A stretch of DNA of 64,000 bases. Source: Rhizobium jaguaris. Its GTDB lineage: Bacteria > Pseudomonadota > Alphaproteobacteria > Rhizobiales > Rhizobiaceae. This document shows positions 9,353 through 17,068 of the stretch, in pieces (position 1 is the first letter of the stretch; every line of letters begins with the position of its first letter). A program made the position numbers and the translations under genes. The notes below the pieces were generated by a model. It saw only the letters and a list, made by a program, of their open reading frames with translations. It ran no database searches and had not been told where the DNA came from. The DNA lies in contig NZ_CP032695.1 in assembly GCF_003627755.1 (NCBI RefSeq), forward strand, positions 1,922,001-1,986,000. Direction: 5' to 3'.

Positions 9353-10605
9353 GATGTCAGCCGCTCAATATCTGCCCCACAGAGGCGGAGTTTGCGATCC
9401 AGTTGCTCATAGCCGCGGTCGAGGTGATAGACGCGGTTGACGATGGTTTCTCCCTTCGACACCAGTGCCGCGAGCACCAGCGAGACGGAGGCTCGCAGAT
9501 CGGTCGCCATGACCTGCGCTCCTCTAAGAGGCGCGCCGCCGCGGACCAGGGCGCTGGTGCCTTGCAGCGTGATGTTGGCGCCGAGGCGCATCAATTCCGG
9601 CACATGCATAAAGCGGTTTTCAAACACCGTCTCGCGGATCAGTGAGGCGCCTTCGGCGCAGCAGGCGAGTGCCATGAACTGGGCTTGAAGGTCAGTCGGA
9701 AAGCCGGGATAGGGTTCGGTGGTGATATCGGCGCCTTTGAGCGGACCATCCCTCGAAACAACCAGGCCGCGGTCGCTCGGCCAGACGCTGACACCCATGG
9801 CTTCCAGCGCCTGCACGACGGAAGCCAGGTTCTCTAGCCGAGCGTGGATCAGTTCAAGCTGCCCGCCGGTGATGGCGGCTGCAACGGCATAGGTGCCGGC
9901 CTCGATCCGGTCGGATATGCCGTGATGCCGGGCAGGCTGCCAGTTCGTGCTGCCCTCGATCAGGATGCGGTGCGTACCGGCACCCTCGATTCGGGCGCCC
10001 ATGGCGCCGAGACAGGCGGCGAGATCGGCCACCTCCGGCTCGCGCGCCGCGTTCAATATCTCCGTCTCGCCCTTGGCGGCGCATGCGGCCATCATCGCCG
10101 TCTCGGTCGCTCCTACGGATGGGGAACTCAGAACGATCCGCGCGCCCTTCAACCCGCCAGGGGCCGAAGCAACGATCAAACCATTTTCGATGGCGATGTC
10201 AGCCCCAAGCGTCGCCAACGCCTTGATGTGCATGTCGACCGGTCGGGCGCCGATCGCGCAGCCCCCGGGCAGGGAGACACGGGCATGGCCGAAACGTGCC
10301 AGCAGCGGTGCAAGCACCAGCACCGTCGCCCGCATACGCCTCACGGTGTCGTAGGAGGTTTCCTTCGAGACGATGGCGCTGGTATCGACGGTGGTGCCGT
10401 GCGCGGAACGGTTCACGACGGCTCCGTGAAGCGTGACGACGCCGAGCATGTTCTCGACATCGGTCACCGCCGGCAGATTCGTTAGTTCCAACGGATGGGG
10501 ACTGAGCAGCGCCGCCGCGATCTGTGGCAAGGCGGCATTCTTGGCGCCGGAAATCGTCACAGCGCCCTGCAACCTGTTTCCGCCTGATATTCGCAATCTG
10601 TCCAT
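9349..10605 (-). CDS. murA: UDP-N-acetylglucosamine 1-carboxyvinyltransferase (MurA paralogue)
   Basis: 418 aa EPSP-synthase-fold enzyme that transfers enolpyruvate from PEP to UDP-GlcNAc, the first committed peptidoglycan step. The start ATG 10605 gives the canonical N-terminus DRLRISGGNRLQG followed by VTISGAKNAALP; the upstream open frame is not family-like. The active-site loop LPGGCAIGARPVD keeps the catalytic cysteine (C116, equivalent to E. coli C115). It is first in a two-gene operon with the amino-sugar kinase and is driven from a promoter carrying the RpiR-type operator. Rhizobia normally carry a housekeeping murA elsewhere, so this is probably a second copy, inferred and not visible here. 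Confidence 0.94.
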   Translation of the reverse strand: MDRLRISGGNRLQGAVTISGAKNAALPQIAAALLSPHPLELTNLPAVTDVENMLGVVTLHGAVVNRSAHGTTVDTSAIVSKETSYDTVRRMRATVLVLAPLLARFGHARVSLPGGCAIGARPVDMHIKALATLGADIAIENGLIVASAPGGLKGARIVLSSPSVGATETAMMAACAAKGETEILNAAREPEVADLAACLGAMGARIEGAGTHRILIEGSTNWQPARHHGISDRIEAGTYAVAAAITGGQLELIHARLENLASVVQALEAMGVSVWPSDRGLVVSRDGPLKGADITTEPYPGFPTDLQAQFMALACCAEGASLIRETVFENRFMHVPELMRLGANITLQGTSALVRGGAPLRGAQVMATDLRASVSLVLAALVSKGETIVNRVYHLDRGYEQLDRKLRLCGADIERLTS

Positions 10606-10667
10606 GATATGAGACCCGTCAAGGAGAGGGGCGAAGGCGCAGAGTCCATTCCCTTGCTTCAGACTTA

Positions 10668-10695
10668 AGAGTATTCGCCCATTCCGCCCTGTCAA
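10668..10695 (-). promoter_or_regulatory. Predicted sigma-70 promoter of the murA-kinase operon
   Basis: On the minus strand a perfect TTGACA (10690-10695) is followed after 16 bp by TACTCT (10668-10673). Transcription would start near 10661, about 56 nt before the murA ATG. The palindrome at 10704-10718 is 8 bp upstream of the -35, the same distance as at the murQ promoter, and a GGAAT half-site again lies inside the spacer. Confidence 0.55.
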
Positions 10696-10703
10696 TGTGA
10701 ATT

Positions 10704-10718
10704 GGAATTTTTTATTCC
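10704..10718. promoter_or_regulatory. Palindromic operator GGAAT-N5-ATTCC, copy 2
   Basis: The sequence is GGAAT-TTTTT-ATTCC, with the same arms and spacing as 8407-8421. It lies in the 240-bp divergent region between murA and the RpiR gene, so it could control both directions. A TATAAC at 10732-10737 could serve as the -10 of the rightward regulator promoter. Confidence 0.65.
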
Positions 10719-10845
10719 ATGCGTTCTTTGCTATAACGTCTGTGGCTGACGGGACGAAAGCGTGGTTGCCCGCTGACGGCCGGATGATATCTTGTGGCTT
10801 GATTGTGTCGACGCATGAACCGGCCTCCACGGCCTGAAGGGGCGG

Positions 10846-11706
10846 ATGTCTATTTTAAAGAAAATCAGCGCAAAGCTCGAAGGCATGGCGCCGGCCGATC
10901 GTCAGATCGGGCAATTCATCGTCGAAAATCCGGACCAGATGCTGCGCCTGTCGTCGGCCGCCCTCGCCGCAGAGACGGGCCGCAGTCAATCGAGTGTCGT
11001 CAAATTCAGCCAGAAACTCGGCTATGCCGGCTACCAGGAGCTGAAGCTCGCCGTCAGCGAGGCCAAGGCTCAGGAATGGCAGGCCCCGGCGGGCATGATC
11101 CACGGGACGATCGAAGTGGACGACGGCTATCTGACCATCCTGCAGAAATTGCTCGGCAGCAAGCTGCAGGCGATGCAACAAACCATCGCCGTCAACAACG
11201 AACTGGATATCGACAAGGCGCTGAAGGCGCTTTACGAGGCCCGCCGCATTCATCTCGCCGGCGTTGGTGCCTCATCGCTGGTCGCCCGCGACTTTTCCTA
11301 TAAGCTGATGAAGCTCGGGCGCAATGTGCTGCACGACAGCGACAGTCATGTGCAGATGGCCAATGCATCGACGCTCAGTGCCGACGACCTGCTGTTCGCC
11401 CTCTCCTATTCCGGCACCAGCATCGAAACGCTACGCATTGCGGAACTTGCCAGTCAGCGAAACGCCACCGTTATCGCCGTGACCGGCCTCCAGGACAATC
11501 CCCTTGCCCATGTCGCCGATATTCGCCTCTACACCGTCGGCGACGAAGACCGAGTCCGCTCCTCGGCCATCACAGCACGCGACGCACAATTGATGCTGAC
11601 CGACCTGCTCTTCATCCTACTGGTGCAGCGGCAGCCCGACGCCAATGACTACGTCCATAACAGCGAAGCAGCCGTCTCGGTGCTGAAGGCCAAACAGTTG
11701 TCATAG
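10846..11706 (+). CDS. RpiR-family transcriptional regulator (MurR-like)
   Basis: 286 aa regulator with an N-terminal winged helix (about residues 1-77, including LSSAALAAETGRSQSSVVKF as recognition region) and a C-terminal SIS sugar-phosphate-binding domain (about 120-250, with HLAGVGASSLVARDFSYKLM and LFALSYSGTSIET). RpiR proteins such as MurR sense sugar phosphates, and MurNAc-6-phosphate is the natural candidate here. The gene diverges from murA and is flanked by the palindrome at 10704-10718. Purine-rich GGGGCGG stands close before ATG 10846. Assignment as local regulator of both muropeptide operons rests on the shared palindrome. Confidence 0.92.
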   Translation: MSILKKISAKLEGMAPADRQIGQFIVENPDQMLRLSSAALAAETGRSQSSVVKFSQKLGYAGYQELKLAVSEAKAQEWQAPAGMIHGTIEVDDGYLTILQKLLGSKLQAMQQTIAVNNELDIDKALKALYEARRIHLAGVGASSLVARDFSYKLMKLGRNVLHDSDSHVQMANASTLSADDLLFALSYSGTSIETLRIAELASQRNATVIAVTGLQDNPLAHVADIRLYTVGDEDRVRSSAITARDAQLMLTDLLFILLVQRQPDANDYVHNSEAAVSVLKAKQLS

Positions 11707-12000
11707 AAGCCTGCCATACCGTTCGGGCGCATTGCTCAGGAATTACTATTTTTAAATTGTATTTTAATGTAGCGCAACCAAACCCTCAATTGCCGTGACA
11801 TTCCCGCAACATTCTTGACTGTTGCGCTCAATGATTGTCATTTTACTGTATCTATCATTGTTGCAAAATCGAGAATCTGTATACTTCAGGGCGCGGTTAG
11901 GGACCGCTACCCGAAAGGGTTTACGAAACGGGACCGGGGTGGGGACGTCGATTTTTCGGCGCGATAACCTGTGCCCAATCGAGAATAGATTGGACTTACT
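11707..12000. other. Intergenic region upstream of the porin gene
   Basis: This 294-bp gap holds no credible gene. It contains an inverted repeat CGCAACA (11805-11811) and TGTTGCG (11820-11826) with an 8-bp loop. Part of that loop forms TTGACT (11815-11820), a possible -35 element of the porin promoter, although no good -10 is obvious at 17 bp. The region is locally AT-rich from 11745 to 11770. Confidence 0.4.
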
Positions 12001-13089
12001 ATGAACATTAGAACGCTTCTTCTCAGCTCTGCAGCGGCGCTTGCCGCCGCCTCTGGTGCGCATGCTGCCGACGCCATCGTCGCAGCCGAACCAGAGCCTC
12101 TTCAGTACGTTCGCATTTGCGATGCCTATGGCACGGGATATTTCTTTATTCCGGGTACCGAAACCTGCCTGAAGGTCGGCGGCGAAGTTCGCTCCGAAGG
12201 TGAATGGTATGACGCTTACAGCCCGACGAACAAAGTCGGCACGCTGTGGCATACCCGCGCCGAACTCAATCTCGATACCGCCACGGATACCGAATACGGC
12301 CCGCTGAAGACCAACATGGTTCTGCGCTGGGACTGGCAGGAAGGCGGCTCCACCGCAACGAAGCTGCTGTTTGCCAATATCAGCCTGGGCGGCTTCACGG
12401 TCGGCAAGCTCGATTCGCAGTACAACCTCTATGCAGGCTACGCCGGCGACGTGATCAACGACGACGTGATCTGGGACGGCCCCTACGAACTCAATCAGTT
12501 GACCTACAACTACGATGCCGGCAACGGCTTCACGGCGGTCATCTCGCTCGAAGATTCCAACTCCGCTTCGGACGCTTCCAGCTATGACGGCGCCTGGGTT
12601 ACCTCGAAGGCCAACCACTATGCTCCGAACGTCGTTGCCGGTGCTGGCTATAAGTCCGGCATCTGGGGCGTCAAGGTTGTTGGCGGCTATGACTCGATCG
12701 TCGAAGAAGGGGCAGTCAAGGCTCGTGTCGACGCTGACTTCGGCGTCTTCTCGGCGTTCTTGATGGGCGGCTGGAACACGGACGGCTCCAAGCTGAACCA
12801 GTATGCCGGCTCCAACCTGTCGGAAGATTCTTGCCCTCCGGGCCGCGGCGATCTTTGCGGCTGGGGTGACTGGGCTGCCTGGGGTGGCGTCGCAGTTCCC
12901 TTCAACGACAAGCTGAAGTGGAACCTGCAGGTCGCCTATACCGACTCCAAGATCTTTGCCGCGACCACGAACCTGAAGTTCAATCCGGTGAAGAACCTCC
13001 TGATCGAGCCTGAAGTGTCCTACACCAACTGGGATTCGATCAGTCAGGATCAGTGGGCCGGCATCCTGCGCTTCCAGCGTAGTTTCTGA
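12001..13089 (+). CDS. Outer membrane porin, RopA/Omp2b (Porin_2) family
   Basis: 362 aa outer-membrane beta-barrel forming a general diffusion channel. A Sec signal peptide is evident (residues 1-22, ending SGAHA before ADAIVAAEPEP). The mature N-terminus YVRICDAYGTGYFFIPGTETCLKVGGEVR, with paired cysteines, is the hallmark of alphaproteobacterial porins. The protein ends in phenylalanine (LRFQRSF), as required for barrel assembly. Codon use is clean and strongly biased, as expected of an abundant protein. The gene has its own terminator and stands alone, probably unrelated in function to the muropeptide operons. Confidence 0.96.
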   Translation: MNIRTLLLSSAAALAAASGAHAADAIVAAEPEPLQYVRICDAYGTGYFFIPGTETCLKVGGEVRSEGEWYDAYSPTNKVGTLWHTRAELNLDTATDTEYGPLKTNMVLRWDWQEGGSTATKLLFANISLGGFTVGKLDSQYNLYAGYAGDVINDDVIWDGPYELNQLTYNYDAGNGFTAVISLEDSNSASDASSYDGAWVTSKANHYAPNVVAGAGYKSGIWGVKVVGGYDSIVEEGAVKARVDADFGVFSAFLMGGWNTDGSKLNQYAGSNLSEDSCPPGRGDLCGWGDWAAWGGVAVPFNDKLKWNLQVAYTDSKIFAATTNLKFNPVKNLLIEPEVSYTNWDSISQDQWAGILRFQRSF

Positions 13090-13121
13090 TCAGATTGACC
13101 TCCGATCAGTAAATGGGGATT

Positions 13122-13150
13122 GGTCCGGTTTCCCTGCCGGACCTTTCCTT
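13122..13150 (+). terminator. Rho-independent terminator of the porin gene
   Basis: A perfect 7-bp stem GGTCCGG (13122-13128) and CCGGACC (13137-13143), with an 8-base loop, is followed by TTTCCTT. It starts 33 bp after the porin stop and separates it from the convergent Rrf2 gene. Confidence 0.8.
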
Positions 13151-13174
13151 GCCGCAATTGAGGAGAATTCGGCT

Positions 13175-13672
13175 TTACAGCGATTCGAGGCTCTTGGCAG
13201 CCGCAGCCTTGGGACAGCCCGCCGGATCGGCCGCTTGCAATTCCTGCTGCTCGATTTCCTTCAATTGACGAAGCGCGTCCGCGATTGTCAAACTATTGAG
13301 CGCTCCCATCACGGCGAATTCCGCCCGGCGCGCCACACTTTCGAATAGCACGGCGATATGCGTACTGACAGGACAGCGGCACGGCACATCATCGCGTGCG
13401 GCCCACAGGCGCTTGTCGAAAATGACCGCGCTATAGATGTCGTGAAGGGTGATTTCGCTTGCCAAGCGTCCCAGACGGATGCCGCCATTCTTCCCGGCGG
13501 ACGAAATCAGTATTCCGCTCTGACTGAGCGGCACGAGCAATTTCCGAACAAAACTGGGATTGGAGCCGAGACCGGCGGCCAATTCAAAGCTCGTGCACCG
13601 CAGGCCGTCTCGATTGTGAACGGCCGTAGTCAATACCATCTGAAATGCCGTCGGAAACCGAGTGTCTATCAT
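13175..13672 (-). CDS. Rrf2-family transcriptional regulator
   Basis: 165 aa with the Rrf2 winged-helix N-terminus (MIDTRFPTAFQMVLTTAVH, then the helix containing SFELAAGLGSNPSFVRKLL and the wing AGKNGGIRLGR). The start at 13672 is chosen because it gives the standard family N-terminus; the frame extends to 13789 without support. Only CRCP in the C-terminal half supplies clustered cysteines, so the IscR/NsrR Fe-S binding pattern is not complete and the protein may sense something else (YwnA-like). It converges on the porin. No obvious partner gene; its upstream region contains a strong 9-bp inverted repeat. Confidence 0.85.
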   Translation of the reverse strand: MIDTRFPTAFQMVLTTAVHNRDGLRCTSFELAAGLGSNPSFVRKLLVPLSQSGILISSAGKNGGIRLGRLASEITLHDIYSAVIFDKRLWAARDDVPCRCPVSTHIAVLFESVARRAEFAVMGALNSLTIADALRQLKEIEQQELQAADPAGCPKAAAAKSLESL

Positions 13673-13800
13673 TAAATTTTTATAGCCTAGCCTCGCTCGA
13701 CAATCTAGCCCGGCAGTTAAACGGCAAAATAACCCGCTGTAAAGTAGAACAGGCAGTCCTGCACAACGACAAAATATAGACTCGGCCAATCAAGATTACC

Positions 13801-13827
13801 GCATCGCACACAGAATAGGTGCGATGC
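13801..13827. repeat. 9-bp perfect inverted repeat
   Basis: GCATCGCAC (13801-13809) pairs exactly with GTGCGATGC (13819-13827) across 9 bases. It lies between the stop of the isomerase-like gene (13906) and the start of the Rrf2 gene (13672). There is no T-run on either side, so it may be an operator for the Rrf2 protein or a factor-dependent terminator stem. Confidence 0.6.
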
Positions 13828-13905
13828 ACACTTAATACTTTCAATCCGCGTATAGCGCCGCAAACTAATTTCAATCTCCGGAGTTATACGCATGGCGACT
13901 GCCAC

Positions 13906-14514
13906 TTATGGCTTGACGCCGTTGAGATGACTTTCGAGGAAATGCAGATTGTCCTGGCCCCAATAGAGTTCGCCGTCATAGAGGAACGACGGGAAGCCGA
14001 AGACGCCGTTCTTGACGGCAAATTCGCGATCCGCCGTCCACTTGCCCTGCACATCGGCATCGCCCTCCCGCTTCGAAAGCGCGTCGCCATCGAAACCTGC
14101 GGCGCTGGCGATCGCCTTGCGCGCCTCGGGATTGCCGATATCCTCGCCGCGGCCCCAGAACGCTTCCTGCAGGATCTTCGTCAGGTCGAGCCACGGCTTG
14201 CCGTCGAGATAAGCGGCGATGACCATAAACGCTGCCGGTGCGGGGTCGGCGAGCGGCGGGCGGTTTTCCAGAAGCAACTTCTTGCCGCGAAAGGCGGCCC
14301 AACGCTTGAGATCCCGCTGCCAATATTGACGACGGGCCTCAGGCCGGTTGCGCGAGAAGATGCCGCCATTCTCTTCGACGACGGTGGTGAGATAAGGCCG
14401 GATTTCCGCACCCGTCTTCTCAACGAGATCGAGAAACGGCTCCAGGCCGATATACGACCAGGGAGAGCCGATGGAAAAAACGTAATCTATAATCTTGGTC
14501 ACTGTTTGCCGCAT
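13906..14514 (-). CDS. DsbA-like thioredoxin-fold protein, 2-hydroxychromene-2-carboxylate isomerase type
   Basis: About 202 aa of the DSBA/kappa-GST-like family. The N-terminal strand-loop reads FSIGSPWSYIG, so the CXXC of true DsbA proteins is replaced by SPWS. This is the pattern of glutathione-dependent 2-hydroxychromene-2-carboxylate isomerases (NahD-like), with the conserved cis-proline region NGVFGFPSFLYDGELYWGQD near the C-terminus. The start is uncertain: ATG 14514 is preferred because homologues begin just before the first strand, but in-frame ATGs exist at 14523 and 14571 and no ribosome site is strong. Its substrate is unknown; no aromatic catabolism genes are nearby. Confidence 0.8.
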   Translation of the reverse strand: MRQTVTKIIDYVFSIGSPWSYIGLEPFLDLVEKTGAEIRPYLTTVVEENGGIFSRNRPEARRQYWQRDLKRWAAFRGKKLLLENRPPLADPAPAAFMVIAAYLDGKPWLDLTKILQEAFWGRGEDIGNPEARKAIASAAGFDGDALSKREGDADVQGKWTADREFAVKNGVFGFPSFLYDGELYWGQDNLHFLESHLNGVKP

Positions 14515-14602
14515 CCCATGCATGATGATGAAAACTCGCGGATTTTGATCAGCAAGGCGACGGATGCGCAAGCGCCAACCGGATGCCGCGGCGCAATTTC
14601 CA

Positions 14603-14616
14603 TAACGATATCGTTA
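14603..14616. promoter_or_regulatory. 14-bp perfect palindrome upstream of the isomerase-like gene
   Basis: TAACGATATCGTTA is an exact 14-bp palindrome about 90 bp upstream of the preferred start at 14514 (32 bp upstream of the outermost ATG). Its size and position fit an operator for a dimeric regulator. No cognate regulator can be named. Confidence 0.45.
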
Positions 14617-14640
14617 CATCGCGGCGCCGACTCCGATCAC

Positions 14641-14663
14641 GGCTTGAAACGGTCGATCAAGCC
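14641..14663 (-). terminator. Hairpin after nadC, possible terminator
   Basis: GGCTTGA (14641-14647) and TCAAGCC (14657-14663) form a perfect 7-bp stem with a 9-base loop, starting 4 bases after the nadC stop in the direction of transcription. A U-tract is absent, so termination efficiency is uncertain. Confidence 0.4.
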
Positions 14664-14667
14664 CCGC

Positions 14668-15525
14668 TTATGCTACCGCTTTCCAATCGAGCCCGATATC
14701 GAGCGTCGGCGCGCTATGCGTCAGCCAGCCGACGGAGATCAGATCGACGCCGGAGGCGGCAATTGCAGTAGCCGTCGAAGGCGTGACGCGGCCTGACGCC
14801 TCGGTGATTGCCCGCCCGGCAACGATGCTCACCGCCTCGCGCAATTGTTCAGGCGTCATGTTGTCGAGCAACACGGCGTCGACGCTCTCTTCTATGGCTT
14901 CGTGAAGCTGTTCGAGCGTATCCACCTCGACCTCGATCTTGACCATATGGCCAACGCCGGCCTTGGCGCGCCGGATGGCCTTCGCGACGCCACCGGCGAT
15001 TGCGACATGATTGTCCTTGATCAGCACCGCGTCGTAGAGCGCAAAACGATGGTTCATACCGCCGCCGGCCCGGACCGCATATTTCTCCAACGCACGCAGC
15101 CCCGGCGTCGTCTTGCGGGTGCAGACGATCGATGCCTTCGTGCCGCTGATCGCCTCGGCGATACCGGCCGTCACCGTCGCAATGCCGGAGAGATGGCCGA
15201 GGAAATTCAGCGCCGTGCGCTCGGCCGTTAGCAGTCCGCGGGAGGGGCCCTCGATCGTTGCAATGATGTCGCCGGCGCCCACCTTCGCGCTGTCGTGAAG
15301 ATGGCGGGTCATGGTAATCCTTGGATCGACAAGCTGGAAGGCGAGTTCCGAGGCATCAAGTCCGGCAATCACGCCCGGCTGACGGGCCACCATGGCAACG
15401 GCGGAGCGATGATCCTCCGGGATGACGGCGGCGGACGTGATATCGCCGGCAAGACCGAGATCTTCCAGCAAGGCATTGCGTACCAGCGGCTCGACGATGA
15501 GGCGCGGAAGGGGAACGAGGGTCAT
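14668..15525 (-). CDS. nadC: Nicotinate-nucleotide pyrophosphorylase (carboxylating)
   Basis: 285 aa quinolinate phosphoribosyltransferase converting quinolinate and PRPP to nicotinate mononucleotide, CO2 and pyrophosphate. The motif TRKTTPGLRALEKYAVRAGGGMNHR and the later KIEVEVDTLEQ and VLLDNMTPEQL segments are diagnostic, as is LISVGWLTHSAP near the C-terminus. ATG 15525 lies one base from the nadB stop, giving a compact nadA-nadB-nadC operon. Length is normal. Confidence 0.97.
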   Translation of the reverse strand: MTLVPLPRLIVEPLVRNALLEDLGLAGDITSAAVIPEDHRSAVAMVARQPGVIAGLDASELAFQLVDPRITMTRHLHDSAKVGAGDIIATIEGPSRGLLTAERTALNFLGHLSGIATVTAGIAEAISGTKASIVCTRKTTPGLRALEKYAVRAGGGMNHRFALYDAVLIKDNHVAIAGGVAKAIRRAKAGVGHMVKIEVEVDTLEQLHEAIEESVDAVLLDNMTPEQLREAVSIVAGRAITEASGRVTPSTATAIAASGVDLISVGWLTHSAPTLDIGLDWKAVA

Positions 15526-15526
15526 G

Positions 15527-17068
15527 TCAGGCGCTCCTGGCGAAGGAATAGGGGATGACGGACCGCGCGATATCCAAGGCGTCAGGCCAGCGCATCGTCC
15601 GGCGTTGCGTCTGCTGCAGCTTCAGCGGAAAATCCGTTCGGGCATGGGCACCGCGTGACTCCGTCCGCAGGTTGGCGAAAACCGCGATCAGCAGCCCGAC
15701 GATGGCAGGATCGGTGGCCGGACCTTCGCTTTCGGCCAGCGGCAGAAGCGCAGCAATCGCTCCATGAATGGCGCCGGCATTGCGAAGCACGCCAAGATGA
15801 CGCGAGACGATCGGCCGAACGAGCGAGGCATCCGGAGTTGGCGGCCGCGCATGGTCCGAAGGCACGTTCGCCAGGCTTGCCGAGACGCCAGCGATGTCCC
15901 GCGCCGCGCGCATGCCCATGACAGCCGCCTCCAGCAACGAGTTGCTGGCGAGCCGATTGGCTCCGTGAAGGCCGGTTGACGCCGCCTCCCCCGCTACCCA
16001 GAGACCGGAAACGGAGCTGCGGCCGTTCACATCCGTCGCCACGCCGCCCATGTGATAGTGAACGGCGGGACGCACTGGAATCAGTTCGCGCGACGGATCA
16101 ATGCCGGCCTCGCGGCAAAGCGCATCAATGACGGGAAAGCGGGCGGCAAAGCGGCTGCCGAGTGCCTCGCGGGCATCGAGAAAGACACGGCCGCCGCGCG
16201 CGATTTCTGCACTGATCGCCCGCGCGACGACATCGCGCGGGGCCAGTTCCGCGCCGGGAACCAACGCCATGAAGCGCTCGCCTTTTTCATTGACGAGTGC
16301 TGCGCCCTCGCCGCGTACGGCTTCGCTGACAAGAGCCAGCGGCCGGCGGCGGGAAGCAAGCGCTGTCGGGTGGAACTGCACGAATTCCATGTCGGCCAGA
16401 AGCGCCCCAGCTCTCGCCGCAAGTGCTACTCCCTGGCCGAAATTGCCGATGGGATTGGTCGTCGCATCGAAGAGACCGCCAATACCGCCGGTGGCAAGGA
16501 GGACGCGGGACGTAGGCAGAACGGCCATTCCCTTCGGTGTCGCACATAACAGACCGCTGATCCGCTCGCCATCCAGGGGCAGCCGCCGCGCCTCATATCC
16601 TTCCAGTACTGTAATGGATGGCGTATTGACGACGGCCTGTACCAGCGCCCGAACGATCGCCGCACCAGAGCCATCGCCTTCAGCATGAACGATGCGGCGA
16701 CACGAATGGGCGGCTTCGAGGCCGAGCGACAAGGCCCCCGCGCCATTTCTGTCAAAGCGGACGCCCGCCCGCTCCAGAGCGGCAATTGCCGCAGGCGCTT
16801 CGGCAATGATGCTGGCAGCCACCGCGGGATCGCAAAGTCCGTCGCCGGCAGCAAGCGTGTCGGCGAGATGCAGCTCTGCGCTGTCATCCGCTCCCATGCT
16901 GGCGGCGATGCCGCCTTGTGCCCAGGCGCTCGACGTTTCCGCGCCGAGTGCCGAGCGGGTGACGATGACGGCCGGCTGCGGCGCCAGCGTCAGCGCGGCC
17001 ATCAGCCCGGCGAGACCGCTGCCAATGATGGCCACGCGGTCTGCAAGATCGTGATGAATCTCGGTCAT
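15527..17068 (-). CDS. nadB: L-aspartate oxidase
   Basis: 513 aa flavoprotein oxidising L-aspartate to iminoaspartate, the substrate of NadA. The FAD-binding [11 protein letters not shown] follows the first strand (residues 16-26), the family block [14 protein letters not shown] follows, and [25 protein letters not shown] with [12 protein letters not shown] is typical of NadB. The ATG at 17068 overlaps the nadA stop as ATGA; the frame extends upstream inside nadA without meaning. The C-terminal region is shorter than in E. coli NadB (about 540 aa), which is common in alphaproteobacteria. Confidence 0.97.
   Translation of the reverse strand: MTEIHHDLADRVAIIGSGLAGLMAALTLAPQPAVIVTRSALGAETSSAWAQGGIAASMGADDSAELHLADTLAAGDGLCDPAVAASIIAEAPAAIAALERAGVRFDRNGAGALSLGLEAAHSCRRIVHAEGDGSGAAIVRALVQAVVNTPSITVLEGYEARRLPLDGERISGLLCATPKGMAVLPTSRVLLATGGIGGLFDATTNPIGNFGQGVALAARAGALLADMEFVQFHPTALASRRRPLALVSEAVRGEGAALVNEKGERFMALVPGAELAPRDVVARAISAEIARGGRVFLDAREALGSRFAARFPVIDALCREAGIDPSRELIPVRPAVHYHMGGVATDVNGRSSVSGLWVAGEAASTGLHGANRLASNSLLEAAVMGMRAARDIAGVSASLANVPSDHARPPTPDASLVRPIVSRHLGVLRNAGAIHGAIAALLPLAESEGPATDPAIVGLLIAVFANLRTESRGAHARTDFPLKLQQTQRRTMRWPDALDIARSVIPYSFARSA

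Noticed and set aside
11764..12618. 284 aa minus-strand frame opposite the porin
   Set aside because: Shadow of the strongly biased porin coding sequence; the porin has signal peptide, cysteines and terminal Phe.
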